Below are positions 1 to 9,220 of a stretch of DNA of 17,533 bases, one piece after another. A program made the position numbers and the translations under genes. The stretch's first letter is position 1. The number at the start of each line of letters is the position of its first letter. Source of the DNA: UBA1756 sp045627805 (GTDB lineage Bacteria; Bacteroidota; Bacteroidia; Bacteroidales; WCHB1-69). The stretch lies in the NCBI GenBank assembly GCA_045627805.1, contig JAZQOJ010000193.1:1-17533 (forward strand), in the 5' to 3' direction. The notes under the pieces are model-generated. The model was not told the origin of the DNA, made no database searches, and saw nothing but the letters and a program-made list of their open reading frames with translations.

Positions 1-60
1 CACCATTCCACCATTCGTCCATTCGTCCCATTAACCGTTTAACCGACGTTAACCGTTTCC
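1..60. repeat. Low-complexity repeat patch, related to the array after metH
   Basis: The stretch contains CCATTCGTCC-like units followed by TTAACCGTTTAACCG at 31-45. That 15-mer is the exact reverse complement of CGGTTAAACGGTTAA, found at 4382-4396 and 4418-4432 after metH. The neighbouring GGGACGAA-type string is also shared in reverse complement. It is probably non-coding and the edge of a larger intergenic repeat cut by the window start. Positions 61-148 are A/T-rich and show no gene. Confidence 0.7.
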
Positions 61-148
61 ACGTCTCATAATTTCCATTATCGGAAGATTCTAAAATTTT
101 CAGCGTACAAATCAACAAGACTAAAAGGGATAATTCTGAAAAAAATTG

Positions 149-156
149 TAATTTTG
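149..156 (+). promoter_or_regulatory. Predicted -7 promoter element for metF
   Basis: TAATTTTG matches the Bacteroides -7 consensus TAnnTTTG. A start of transcription would fall near 161-164, giving a leader of about 65 nt before the metF ATG at 228. No convincing -33 TTTG is visible 19-21 bp upstream, so the promoter may be weak or activator-dependent. Confidence 0.5.
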
Positions 157-161
157 CACCG

Positions 162-178
162 CCAGAACAGTGTTCTGG
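162..178. promoter_or_regulatory. 17-bp palindrome, candidate operator of the met cluster
   Basis: CCAGAACAGTGTTCTGG is a perfect inverted repeat with 8-bp arms (CCAGAACA and TGTTCTGG) around one central G. It begins about 5 bp after the predicted -7 element, so it overlaps the inferred transcription start, a position where a repressor could block transcription. As RNA it could form only a short hairpin (6-bp stem, 5-nt loop). The regulator is unknown. It does not match the MetJ box or a SAM riboswitch that I know of. Confidence 0.45.
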
Positions 179-227
179 TTATTATCGAATTTTTACCAGT
201 ATTTTATTGAATCAAAATCAGCGAATT

Positions 228-1106
228 ATGAGAATCAGCGACATTCTGCGCCAGAAAAAGACTTTCTCTTTGGAGGTTTTCCCGCCCAATCCGAAAAACA
301 GTTCCGTAACAGACCTTTACAAGACCATTGACGAGCTGCAACAGCTGCGCCCCGACTTCATCAGCGTAACCTTCAAATCGTCAGGAGATTACAGTCAGGA
401 CACCATCAACATTGCGAGTTACATCAAGCGCAACACTTCGGCTGAGCCGCTGGTTCATCTCACCTGCGGAGCCCTTGACGAAGCGGAGGTGGACCGTCTG
501 GCCGAGACCCTTGAAGCGCAGCAACTGGAGAACGTGCTGGCACTCCGCGGCGACCGCCCCGCCGACTTCTGCGGCGACTACCTCAAGACCTTCCGCCACG
601 CCTCCGAGCTGATGAGCCACTTGCGGAAACAGCACAACTTCTGCCTCGCGGGCGCCTGCTATCCGGAAGGCCACATCGAATGCGAAAGTCTGTACGACGA
701 CCTCGCCAACCTGAAAATCAAGCAGGATATGGGTGCCGAATTCTTCGTGACGCAACTTTTCTACGACAACAATTACTATTACCGGCTGCTGCGCGCCGCA
801 AAGAAAATGGGCATCACGGTGCCCATCATCGCGGGCATTATGCCGCTGACCAACGCCAGTCTGTTCAACAAGATTATGAATATGGCGGGGGCGACCATCC
901 CCTTCGAGCTCCGAATGCTGTTCGACCGTTTCCACGACGACAAGAAGGCGATGCAAGAGATCGGCATCGCATACAGCGTCAACCAGATACTGGAATTGCT
1001 TGCCAACGATGCCGACGGCATCCACATCTACACGATGAACAATCCGCGCACCGCCTGCGAGATTTACCAACGAATACAGAACGTGATTGAAAAAGAGTTG
1101 CGTTAG
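228..1106 (+). CDS. metF: Methylenetetrahydrofolate reductase
   Basis: Flavoprotein of the MTHFR family (FAD TIM barrel) that reduces 5,10-methylene-THF to 5-methyl-THF, the methyl donor for methionine synthase. Visible family signatures are SLEVFPP near the N-terminus (E16, equivalent to the catalytic Glu of E. coli MetF), ALRGD ending at D109 (the flavin-site Asp loop), and the GAEFFVTQLFYDNNYYY strand in the second half. The length of 292 aa is normal for a bacterial MetF without the eukaryotic regulatory domain. I chose ATG 228 rather than the TTG at 207 because the conserved N-terminus (MRISDIL) begins there and family members have no extra extension. A coding region for a MetH-reactivation protein follows after 11 nt and metH lies further on, so the cluster covers the folate branch of methionine synthesis. 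Cytoplasmic. Confidence 0.96.
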   Translation: MRISDILRQKKTFSLEVFPPNPKNSSVTDLYKTIDELQQLRPDFISVTFKSSGDYSQDTINIASYIKRNTSAEPLVHLTCGALDEAEVDRLAETLEAQQLENVLALRGDRPADFCGDYLKTFRHASELMSHLRKQHNFCLAGACYPEGHIECESLYDDLANLKIKQDMGAEFFVTQLFYDNNYYYRLLRAAKKMGITVPIIAGIMPLTNASLFNKIMNMAGATIPFELRMLFDRFHDDKKAMQEIGIAYSVNQILELLANDADGIHIYTMNNPRTACEIYQRIQNVIEKELR

Positions 1107-1117
1107 CGCAAGCAGTT

Positions 1118-1756
1118 ATGCAAAAAATCCTCTCAATCAGCTGCAAGTATTTGGGAATGAGTGCTGAACAGGTTCCCGACAAGGAGATCGTTGCGAAAAT
1201 CGGGACGGCCTACGAAGAAGTGCGAGCCATCGCCCGATTCCGCTACAGGCACGCGTTCTACACTCAGCGACAAGATTTTATGCTGAGAAATCCGGCGTAT
1301 TCCAACTATCTGGGAAAGGCGGAGGGGTATCTGCTCTGCGCCACCACTTTGGGCATCGGCATCGACAGTCGGCTGAAGCGACTTCAGGTGAGCGATATGA
1401 GTTACGCGGTGGTTTTCGATGCGGTGGCGAGCGCGTACCTTGAAACGGAAGCCGACGCTTTCGAGGCCTCGCTCCCCTACCCGGTGAGGGGCTTCCGCTT
1501 CTGTCCCGGCTACGGTGGCACGCCGCTGACCGACAACCGCGAAATCGCCACGCTGCTACACGCCGACGAGCTGGGAATCACCTTCCTTGATTCCGGACTG
1601 ATGGTGCCAGCGAAATCGATGACGGGCATCATCAAGATAGGCGCGGCGGCGCGAAAAAGTTGCGCGGACTGCGTCCTGAACGGGGAATGCGCATTCAGGG
1701 AAAAGGGGACGACGTGCTACCGAAGGGAGAGCGAGCCGGCTGGCGCAGCGCGTTAG
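1118..1756 (+). CDS. Stand-alone methionine synthase reactivation-domain protein
   Basis: 212 aa resembling the C-terminal AdoMet-binding activation domain of cobalamin-dependent MetH, here as a separate protein. Signatures are RFCPGYGGTPL at residues 127-137 (counterpart of the RPxPGYP loop that binds AdoMet) and MVPAKSMTGI at 162-171. The C-terminal tail has four cysteines, C182, C185, C191 and C200 (CxxCx5Cx8C), which could bind metal or be redox-active. I recall such tails in short homologues but cannot verify that here. The neighbouring MetH ends right after its B12 domain, so this protein probably supplies the missing activity in trans: reductive methylation of cob(II)alamin using AdoMet and a reduced flavodoxin or ferredoxin. 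TM0269 of Thermotoga maritima is a known precedent for a detached domain. It sits 11 nt after metF, so co-transcription is likely. Function is inferred from family and context. Confidence 0.85.
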   Translation: MQKILSISCKYLGMSAEQVPDKEIVAKIGTAYEEVRAIARFRYRHAFYTQRQDFMLRNPAYSNYLGKAEGYLLCATTLGIGIDSRLKRLQVSDMSYAVVFDAVASAYLETEADAFEASLPYPVRGFRFCPGYGGTPLTDNREIATLLHADELGITFLDSGLMVPAKSMTGIIKIGAAARKSCADCVLNGECAFREKGTTCYRRESEPAGAAR

Positions 1757-2058
1757 GGATTGGAGCACATTTATGAGCGGAATCCGGTGGACGGGACGAA
1801 AGGGCGAAAGGGAGGGGGAATCGGCCATACGGATACGCGTGACACGGTGATACGATTATGCGACTGTGCCAAGATGCGATCAAGGGGAAGGAAGAACGAG
1901 GGGGCGGAATGGGCTGGCAGGGCGATGAGCGAAATTAGTGCGGAAAGCCCGACGGCGACCAGCGGGAGCCGGAACGCCCAAATAAAAAAAGCAAACGAAA
2001 CGATATTTTTCAAAATCGGATTGAAAAAGCGAGAACGAAAATTAAAAAACATTAAGAT
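1757..2058. other. Non-coding spacer before metH
   Basis: About 300 bp between the reactivation protein and metH. The first part (about 1790-1820) is G/A-rich with GGGACGAAAGGGCGAAAGG-like strings that resemble the GGGACGAAGGG units at 4443-4470. The middle is G+C-rich and the last 80 bp A-rich. A 100-codon + frame and a 93-codon - frame cross it, but neither resembles a known family and both run through the repeat-like stretch, so I do not call them. I looked for a cobalamin riboswitch core and a SAM-riboswitch pattern and saw neither. No TAnnTTTG promoter is evident. Confidence 0.5.
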
Positions 2059-4373
<2,315 letters not shown>

Positions 4374-4380
<7 letters not shown>

Positions 4381-4502
4381 ACGGTTAAACGGTTAAAATC
4401 GGTTAAACGGTTAAAATCGGTTAAACGGTTAATTTGGGTTAAGGGACGAAGGGGTTAAGGGACGAAGGGAATTCGGTTAAACGGTTGAATTGGGTTGAAG
4501 GG
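4374..4502. repeat. CGGTTAAA tandem repeat array overlapping the metH stop
   Basis: Two exact copies of an 18-bp unit, CGGTTAAACGGTTAAAAT, lie at 4382-4399 and 4400-4417. A near copy follows at 4418-4435 and a leading half unit at 4374-4381. It then degenerates into GGGTTAAGGGACGAAGG strings (4434-4470) and returns to CGGTTAAACGGTT at 4475-4487. The metH TAA is inside the first half unit. It lies between two co-directional genes and has no clear hairpin with a T-run. Confidence 0.85.
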
Positions 4503-4523
4503 GGAAGTTTTGTCGCCAACCGT

Positions 4524-4553
4524 TTTGTCGTTTCCACAAAAATCGTATCTTTG
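4524..4553 (+). promoter_or_regulatory. Bacteroides-type promoter for the aminopeptidase gene
   Basis: A -33 TTTG (4524-4527) and a -7 TATCTTTG (4546-4553) are separated by 18 bp, close to the 19-21 bp usual for the Bacteroides primary sigma factor. Transcription would start near 4559, about 30 nt before the ATG at 4591. This separates the peptidase gene from the met cluster. Confidence 0.7.
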
Positions 4554-4590
4554 CAAACCGATATTTAAATCATTAAAAATTGAAAAAGTT

Positions 4591-5877
4591 ATGAAATACA
4601 GGCCTTTGGATTCTCAATTTTACATTCAGAACAGAAAGAACGTCATTGGCGAAATCGAGCCGAACTCGCTGGTCATTCTCACATCCAACACGGAATTTCC
4701 GCGTTGCGGCGACACGACGATGCCTTTCCGCCAGAACTCGGAAATGCTTTATCTGACGGGCATTGACCAGGAGGAGACCTACCTGACGCTGGCGCCGTGG
4801 CATCCCGACCCGGCCTACCGCGAGATTCTGTTCATCAAGAATCCGAGTCCAGAGATGGTGGTGTGGTTCGGGCATCGCTTCAGCAAGGAGCAGGCCTCCC
4901 AAATATCAGGCATACAAAACGTTATGTTCACGGATGACTTTTTTGATGTTTTACAGAACCTGATGGTGAATTCGCAGAATGTCTATCTTCACCTGCCGGA
5001 AAATCCGCGTCTGAGATGGGAACCCATCACGAGGGAGCACCGCTTTGCGAAGCAGCTCATCGAGGAGTACCCGCTGCACACTTATCGCCGGCTGGCACCC
5101 ATCCTCTATCCGCTGCGCGCAATGAAGTCGGCGGTAGAACTCGACACGCTGAAGCACGCCTGCGACATCACGGTGAAGGCATTCAACCGCGCGGCAAAAG
5201 CCGTCAAGCCAGGCAAATACGAATATGAAATCGAAGCCGAGCTGACTTACGAGATGCTGCTCAACGGAGCCACCGGGCATTCTTTCGCCCCCATCGTGGC
5301 TTCGGGCGACGACACCTGCATCCTTCATTATATCAAGAATGACAAAATAATGAACGACGGCGACCTATTGCTGATGGATTTTGGCGCTGAATACGCCAAC
5401 TACGCCGGCGACGCCACCCGCACCATTCCCGTGAACGGCCGCTTCACACCTCGCCAAAAGGAAATCTACCAGAGCGTGCTCGCCATTTACAAGGAGACCA
5501 TCCCCCTGTTTAAGCCAGGTATGACCATCCACAAAATCAACGACTTCGTATTCAAAAGAATGGAAGAAGAGCTGGTGCGCTTGGGGCTGTTGAAATGGGA
5601 AGACATCAAGAAGCAGGATCCGTCACACCCCCTGTTCAAGAAATACTATATGCACAACACATCGCATTTCATTGGACTGGACGTTCACGATGTGGGGCAG
5701 CGCGACTGGACGTTCCAGCCGGGAATGGTATTAAGTTGTGAGCCGGGGATCTACGTTGCAGAAGAAGGTATTGGTGTACGTTTGGAAACCGACGTGGTGG
5801 TAGGCGAAACGCCCATCAATCTGATGCCGGATATGCCAATAGAAATAGAAGAAATCGAAGATTTGATGCATCAATAG
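4591..5877 (+). CDS. pepP: Aminopeptidase P family metallopeptidase (Xaa-Pro aminopeptidase)
   Basis: A 428-aa M24B-type enzyme that removes N-terminal residues preceding proline, probably cytoplasmic because no signal peptide is seen. It has an N-terminal AMP_N-like domain (about 1-160, including NTEFPRCGDTTMPFRQNSE) and a C-terminal pita-bread catalytic domain (about 185-428). All five expected dinuclear-metal ligands are visible: D263 (LMDFGAEY), D274 (AGDATRT), H359 (NTSHFIGLDVHDVG), E384 (SCEPGIYV) and E399 (GVRLETDV). The spacing matches E. coli PepP (D260, D271, H354, E383, E406) except for a shorter loop between the last two. I chose ATG 4591 because the alternative TTG at 4495 would translate repeat DNA and the promoter. 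It converges on the rluA-family gene with only 8 bp between stop codons. Exact substrate preference cannot be read from sequence. Confidence 0.93.
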   Translation: MKYRPLDSQFYIQNRKNVIGEIEPNSLVILTSNTEFPRCGDTTMPFRQNSEMLYLTGIDQEETYLTLAPWHPDPAYREILFIKNPSPEMVVWFGHRFSKEQASQISGIQNVMFTDDFFDVLQNLMVNSQNVYLHLPENPRLRWEPITREHRFAKQLIEEYPLHTYRRLAPILYPLRAMKSAVELDTLKHACDITVKAFNRAAKAVKPGKYEYEIEAELTYEMLLNGATGHSFAPIVASGDDTCILHYIKNDKIMNDGDLLLMDFGAEYANYAGDATRTIPVNGRFTPRQKEIYQSVLAIYKETIPLFKPGMTIHKINDFVFKRMEEELVRLGLLKWEDIKKQDPSHPLFKKYYMHNTSHFIGLDVHDVGQRDWTFQPGMVLSCEPGIYVAEEGIGVRLETDVVVGETPINLMPDMPIEIEEIEDLMHQ

Positions 5878-5885
5878 CGGCATTC

Positions 5886-6569
5886 CTACTCCCCGCTTTC
5901 ACAAATCTGTTTCATCTCGCCGCTCAATGGCGCGGTGACAGTTATTTCGGCGTGCGTTACGGGATGTTTGAACGCTACGCGATACGAATGGAGCGAGATG
6001 GAACCATCTCTGTTTGAGCGCTTCGCACCATATTTAAGGTCTCCTTTGATGACAGTGCCATTGGCGGCCAACTGCGCCCGGATCTGATGGTGGCGCCCCG
6101 TGTAAAGTTCCACTTCCAGCAAAGTGTAGTGCTGCAATTGTCTGACAATCCTGTAAGACAGTTCCGCTTTCACATAGTCTTTCTTTACAAAATGTGAAAC
6201 AAACGTTTTGTTTAATTTCTCGTTGCGGTAAAGGAAATCGGTGAGGTGCTGTTCGGGAATGGCGGGTGGCTGTTCCACCAACGCGAGATAGGTTTTGGAA
6301 ATCAGCCGGTTCTTCACAATCTCGTTCATTCGCGTCAGCGCTTTAGAGGTTTTAGCAAAAATGACAGCACCACTCACAGGGCGGTCAATACGATGAACCA
6401 AGCCACAGAAAACGTTTCCCGGCTTATTGTAAGTATCTTTCAAATAACGTTTTACAATCTCTACTAAAGGTTCGTCACCTGTCTTGTCGCCTTGCACGAT
6501 TTCACCTGCCAGCTTATTGACAATGATGAGGTGATTGTCTTCGTAAAGAATCCTATCGGAGAACTCCAT
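5886..6569 (-). CDS. RluA-family pseudouridine synthase
   Basis: A 227-aa enzyme that isomerises uridine to pseudouridine in rRNA or tRNA. The catalytic motif GLVHRIDRPVSG carries the essential Asp at D62 (HRxD). The downstream GRHHQIRAQLA motif is the conserved RNA/uracil-binding strand of the RluA/RluC/RluD group. It lacks the N-terminal S4 RNA-binding domain of RluC/RluD and is short, like RluA or TruC-type members, so the modified position cannot be assigned. An open frame continues upstream to 6839, but that part reads panB out of frame. The real start is ATG 6569, whose A is also the last A of the panB stop (TAATG overlap). This suggests translational coupling to panB. HRIDRP replaces the commoner HRLDRxTSG and is seen in many Bacteroidota members as far as I recall. 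Confidence 0.92.
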   Translation of the reverse strand: MEFSDRILYEDNHLIIVNKLAGEIVQGDKTGDEPLVEIVKRYLKDTYNKPGNVFCGLVHRIDRPVSGAVIFAKTSKALTRMNEIVKNRLISKTYLALVEQPPAIPEQHLTDFLYRNEKLNKTFVSHFVKKDYVKAELSYRIVRQLQHYTLLEVELYTGRHHQIRAQLAANGTVIKGDLKYGAKRSNRDGSISLHSYRVAFKHPVTHAEITVTAPLSGEMKQICESGE

Positions 6570-7390
6570 TAGTACTGTTCCTTTTCGTTGGGGAAGTCCA
6601 CATTCTTCACATCCTCGATATAATTGCCTACGGCGCGAATGATTTCCTCGCTCAGATTGTGGTAGCGGCGCAGAAAACGCGGAGAGAACTGCTGCGTGAT
6701 ACCAAGCATATCGTGAAGCACGAGCACCTGTCCACTGGTGGAATTGCCGGCTCCGATCCCGATAGTGGGGATGCTGACTGCCTCCGTAACGGCTTTTGCG
6801 ACCTCCGCAGGAATCTTCTCCAGAACGATGGCGAAGCAACCATATTTCTCAAGTTGGACAGCATCGTGCAAGAGTTTTTCCGCCTCAGCCGTTTCGGTAG
6901 CGCGCACCGCATAAGTGCCGAACTTATTGATTGACTGAGGAGTGAGTCCGAGATGCCCCATCACGGGAATGCCAGCGCAAATAATACGCTCGATTGACTC
7001 GCGGATTTCTTCACCGCCTTCCATTTTCACTGCATCGGCGCCCGACTCCTTCATAATGCGGATGGCGGAGTGCAATGCCTCCTTGGAATTGCCCTGATAG
7101 GTTCCGAAGGGCATATCCACGACGACGAAGGCGCGTTCAACGGCGCGCACGACCGACGAAGCGTGGTAAATCATCTCGTCGAGCGTGATGGGCAACGTGG
7201 TTTTGTAACCATCCATCACATTGGCCGCGGAATCGCCGACCAAGATGACATCGATTTTGGCCATATCAAGCAATTTGGCCAAAGAATAATCGTAAGCAGT
7301 GAGCATCGCAATTTTCTCGTTCTCGTTGCGCATTCGCTGCAAAATACTGGTAGTTACTTTGTTAACATCCCTATAAAGATAACCTGACAT
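6569..7390 (-). CDS. panB: 3-methyl-2-oxobutanoate hydroxymethyltransferase
   Basis: A 273-aa ketopantoate hydroxymethyltransferase, the first committed step of pantothenate and CoA synthesis: it adds a hydroxymethyl group from 5,10-methylene-THF to alpha-ketoisovalerate. Family blocks are all present: MLTAYDYSLAKLLD (29-42), ILVGDSAANVMDGY (49-62), DMPFGTYQ (92-99), VKMEGG (121-126), PVMGHLGLTPQS (142-153), IVLEKIP (188-194) and IPTIGIGAG (207-215). Expected Mg and catalytic residues are visible as D53, D92, E124 and E191. It is the middle gene of a three-gene run on the minus strand, 11 nt after the glycosyltransferase stop and overlapping the pseudouridine synthase start by one base. Like the met cluster it consumes methylene-THF, but the two are on opposite strands and no shared control is visible. 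Confidence 0.96.
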   Translation of the reverse strand: MSGYLYRDVNKVTTSILQRMRNENEKIAMLTAYDYSLAKLLDMAKIDVILVGDSAANVMDGYKTTLPITLDEMIYHASSVVRAVERAFVVVDMPFGTYQGNSKEALHSAIRIMKESGADAVKMEGGEEIRESIERIICAGIPVMGHLGLTPQSINKFGTYAVRATETAEAEKLLHDAVQLEKYGCFAIVLEKIPAEVAKAVTEAVSIPTIGIGAGNSTSGQVLVLHDMLGITQQFSPRFLRRYHNLSEEIIRAVGNYIEDVKNVDFPNEKEQY

Positions 7391-7401
7391 AACGAGTCTG
7401 T

Positions 7402-8355
7402 TTAATCTATCGTTTTCTCAATCAAATATTTGTTACGATTGCGGTCGGCGCCCGAAATCAGTTCGCCGAGGAAACCCGCCAGAAACAGCTGAACGCCCAA
7501 AATCACAGCAAGCAAGGCGAGATAAAACAGTGGCTGCTCAGTTACCTGACGGAAGACCTCGCCGCTGTGTTGCAGCACTAATTTCTTAATTATCATTATG
7601 ATAACAATTAAGATACCCAACAAGAAAGAGAGACTTCCCCACAAACCGAAGAAATGCATCGGCTGCTTTTTGAATTTTTTGGTGAACGAAAGCGTCATCA
7701 GGTCGAGATAACCATTCACGAAGCGGTTCCAGCCGAACTTCGACACGCCGTACTTTCTTTTCTGGTGATGGACCACCTTCTCGCCAATCTTTGTAAAACC
7801 GGCCCACTTAGCGATGACGGGGATATAGCGGTGCATCTCGCTGTAGATTTCTATGTTCTTGACCACTTCCTGACGGTAGGCCTTCAAACCGCAATTGAAA
7901 TCGTGGAGTTTGATGCCCGACACGCGCTGGGTAGTCCAGTTAAACAATTTTGATGGGATATTCTTGAGCAGAACATTGTCGTAACGTTTTTTCTTCCAGC
8001 CCGAAACCACGTCGTAGCCCTCCTCCGTAATCATCTGGTACAATTCCGGAATCTCGTCGGGGCTATCCTGAAGGTCGGCATCCATCGTGATGACAACATT
8101 TCCGTTGCAGGCCGCAAAAGCGGTGTTCAAAGCGGCCGACTTGCCATAATTGGTTCTGAACTTGATGCCCTTGACGTTGGGATTGGTTTCGTGAAGTTGT
8201 TCAACCATCTGCCAGGATTTGTCGGTAGAGCCATCGTCCACCATAATGATTTCGTAAGACAGCCCGTGCTCGGTCACCACACGGGTAATCCAAGCGGCCA
8301 GTTCCGGCAAAGATTCTTCTTCGTTGTAAAGCGGTATGATAACGGAAAGGTCCAT
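7402..8355 (-). CDS. GT2-family membrane-anchored glycosyltransferase (DPM1/GtrB/ArnC-like)
   Basis: A 317-aa protein. The cytosolic GT-A domain (about 1-225) starts with MDLSVIIPLYNEEESL, has VDDGSTD at 39-45 and the metal/nucleotide motif MDADLQD with D92 and D94. Two membrane helices follow at about 235-257 and 276-298. This layout is typical of enzymes that move a sugar from a nucleotide sugar onto undecaprenyl phosphate at the inner face of the inner membrane for envelope glycan or lipid A decoration. The sugar cannot be read from sequence. It is the first gene of the minus-strand run with panB and the pseudouridine synthase. Its start codon directly abuts a duplicated 16-bp repeat (8356-8391). 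The panB and rluA linkage looks like operon packing rather than a shared pathway. Confidence 0.9.
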   Translation of the reverse strand: MDLSVIIPLYNEEESLPELAAWITRVVTEHGLSYEIIMVDDGSTDKSWQMVEQLHETNPNVKGIKFRTNYGKSAALNTAFAACNGNVVITMDADLQDSPDEIPELYQMITEEGYDVVSGWKKKRYDNVLLKNIPSKLFNWTTQRVSGIKLHDFNCGLKAYRQEVVKNIEIYSEMHRYIPVIAKWAGFTKIGEKVVHHQKRKYGVSKFGWNRFVNGYLDLMTLSFTKKFKKQPMHFFGLWGSLSFLLGILIVIIMIIKKLVLQHSGEVFRQVTEQPLFYLALLAVILGVQLFLAGFLGELISGADRNRNKYLIEKTID

Positions 8356-8391
8356 ATTGTTGAGGTGTTGAATTGTTGAGGTGTTGAATTG
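8356..8391. repeat. Two 16-bp tandem repeats at the glycosyltransferase start codon
   Basis: ATTGTTGAGGTGTTGA occurs exactly twice, at 8356-8371 and 8372-8387, followed by ATTG. On the transcribed (minus) strand the repeats form the leader immediately before the ATG (8355-8353), so they occupy the ribosome-binding region. From 8392 to 8474 the DNA is A/T-rich with three TTTTGTG motifs and no gene. Confidence 0.85.
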
Positions 8392-8474
8392 ACGAACGAA
8401 ACGAGATGATATTGATTTTGTGAACTTCGTTTTGTGTTTTGTGAATTCTGATTTTAAAGAATAGATTCCAATTT

Positions 8475-8543
8475 TAAGTCGTAAGTCTCAAGTCGTAAGT
8501 CTCAAGTCATAAGTCCAAGTCATAAGTCTCAAGTCTCAAGTCT
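8475..8543. repeat. 7-bp tandem array (YAAGTCN) after the beta-barrel gene
   Basis: Ten consecutive units read TAAGTCG, TAAGTCT, CAAGTCG, TAAGTCT, CAAGTCA, TAAGTC (6 bp), CAAGTCA, TAAGTCT, CAAGTCT and CAAGTCT. The last unit runs into the stop codon of the beta-barrel gene (TAG, complement at 8542-8544). The array is non-coding and downstream of that gene. Confidence 0.85.
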
Positions 8544-9117
8544 ATTTCTTGAACTTGAATCCCAGGTTGACGTTGATCAGGTTCTGTTTCCAGAAGGTTT
8601 TCTCATCGAATTGCTTGAACTTGCTGGCGGAGAAGTCGTATTTGACATCGAGGGTGAAGCGCCAGAAGTCGATGCCGATGCCCGCCTGGCCGCCCCACTG
8701 GGCATAGCCCACCATATTGTCCCAGTCGCTGTAGTCGCTGCCCAGACGGAAGCCCACGCGCGGTCCGAGGAAGACGCGGAAGTCGAAGTTGCTGAACTGC
8801 ACGATCTTGTATCCGAGCAGCAGCGGTACGTCAATGAAATGCTGTCCCACCTCGAAACTCTCTTGGATTTCTTCTTTCAGGTCTTTGAAATTGGTGCTCC
8901 GGAATGAGTACATCACGTTGGGTTCGAAATAGAAGTTGCGTCCGAAACGGAAGAAAATTCCTGCCTCGCCTCCCGGTTTCATCGTGCTTTTCTTAATGTA
9001 GTTGCTGAAGTTCACACCCGCCTTGATGCCAATGGCGACGGAGGATTGCGCAGATGTATTGTAAGAAGTTAATAATAAAGAGGTTATGATAAAAATAATG
9101 CCTGCTATTTTTTTCAT
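8542..9117 (-). CDS. Secreted outer-membrane beta-barrel protein (PorT-like domain)
   Basis: A 191-aa protein with a clear signal peptide: KK, then hydrophobic IAGIIFIITSLLLT, then cleavage probably after NTSAQ at residue 24. The mature part has alternating aromatic and hydrophobic beta strands (IGIKAGVNFSNY, GGEAGIFFRFGRNFYFEPNVMYSF, VPLLLGYKIV, FRVFLGPRVGFRLG, GIGIDFWRFTLDVKYDFS) and ends in a strand closing on FKFKK. This fits the small 8-strand barrel family often annotated as outer membrane beta-barrel or PorT family in Bacteroidota. The true PorT function in type IX secretion cannot be claimed from this, because many paralogues share the fold. It is divergent from the kinase-fold gene at 9221. 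Confidence 0.85.
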   Translation of the reverse strand: MKKIAGIIFIITSLLLTSYNTSAQSSVAIGIKAGVNFSNYIKKSTMKPGGEAGIFFRFGRNFYFEPNVMYSFRSTNFKDLKEEIQESFEVGQHFIDVPLLLGYKIVQFSNFDFRVFLGPRVGFRLGSDYSDWDNMVGYAQWGGQAGIGIDFWRFTLDVKYDFSASKFKQFDEKTFWKQNLINVNLGFKFKK

Positions 9118-9161
9118 AGTGAATGTTTTTTAAGAAGATTTTTTTAATGAAATTGAACTTG

Positions 9162-9169
9162 CAAAGATA
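9162..9169 (-). promoter_or_regulatory. Predicted -7 element for the beta-barrel gene
   Basis: Read on the minus strand this is TATCTTTG, matching TAnnTTTG. It lies about 45 bp before the ATG at 9117. No clear -33 TTTG is seen at the right distance. Confidence 0.55.
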
Positions 9170-9172
9170 CAT

Positions 9173-9198
9173 TATTTTTGCATAATTTCGTATTTTTG
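9173..9198 (+). promoter_or_regulatory. Two overlapping-range -7 elements for the kinase-fold gene
   Basis: TATTTTTG occurs at both 9173-9180 and 9191-9198, and each fits TAnnTTTG. The second would start transcription near 9204, about 17 nt before the ATG at 9221. A weak -33 TTG at 9153-9155 could serve the first. Confidence 0.5.
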
Positions 9199-9220
9199 CC
9201 GCTGCAAAAAAAATAAAAAA

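Noticed and set aside
162..178. LexA/SOS box reading of the metF palindrome
   Set aside because: GAAC and GTTC are separated by three bases instead of the four of the Gram-positive box, and the downstream genes are not DNA-repair genes.
207..227. TTG start for metF and TTG 4495 start for the aminopeptidase
   Set aside because: ATG codons at 228 and 4591 fit the family N-termini, and the 4495 start would translate through repeat and promoter sequence.
6570..6839. N-terminal extension of the pseudouridine synthase
   Set aside because: This part is panB read in another frame, with low-complexity Arg/Ser/His content. The family-like N-terminus begins at 6569.
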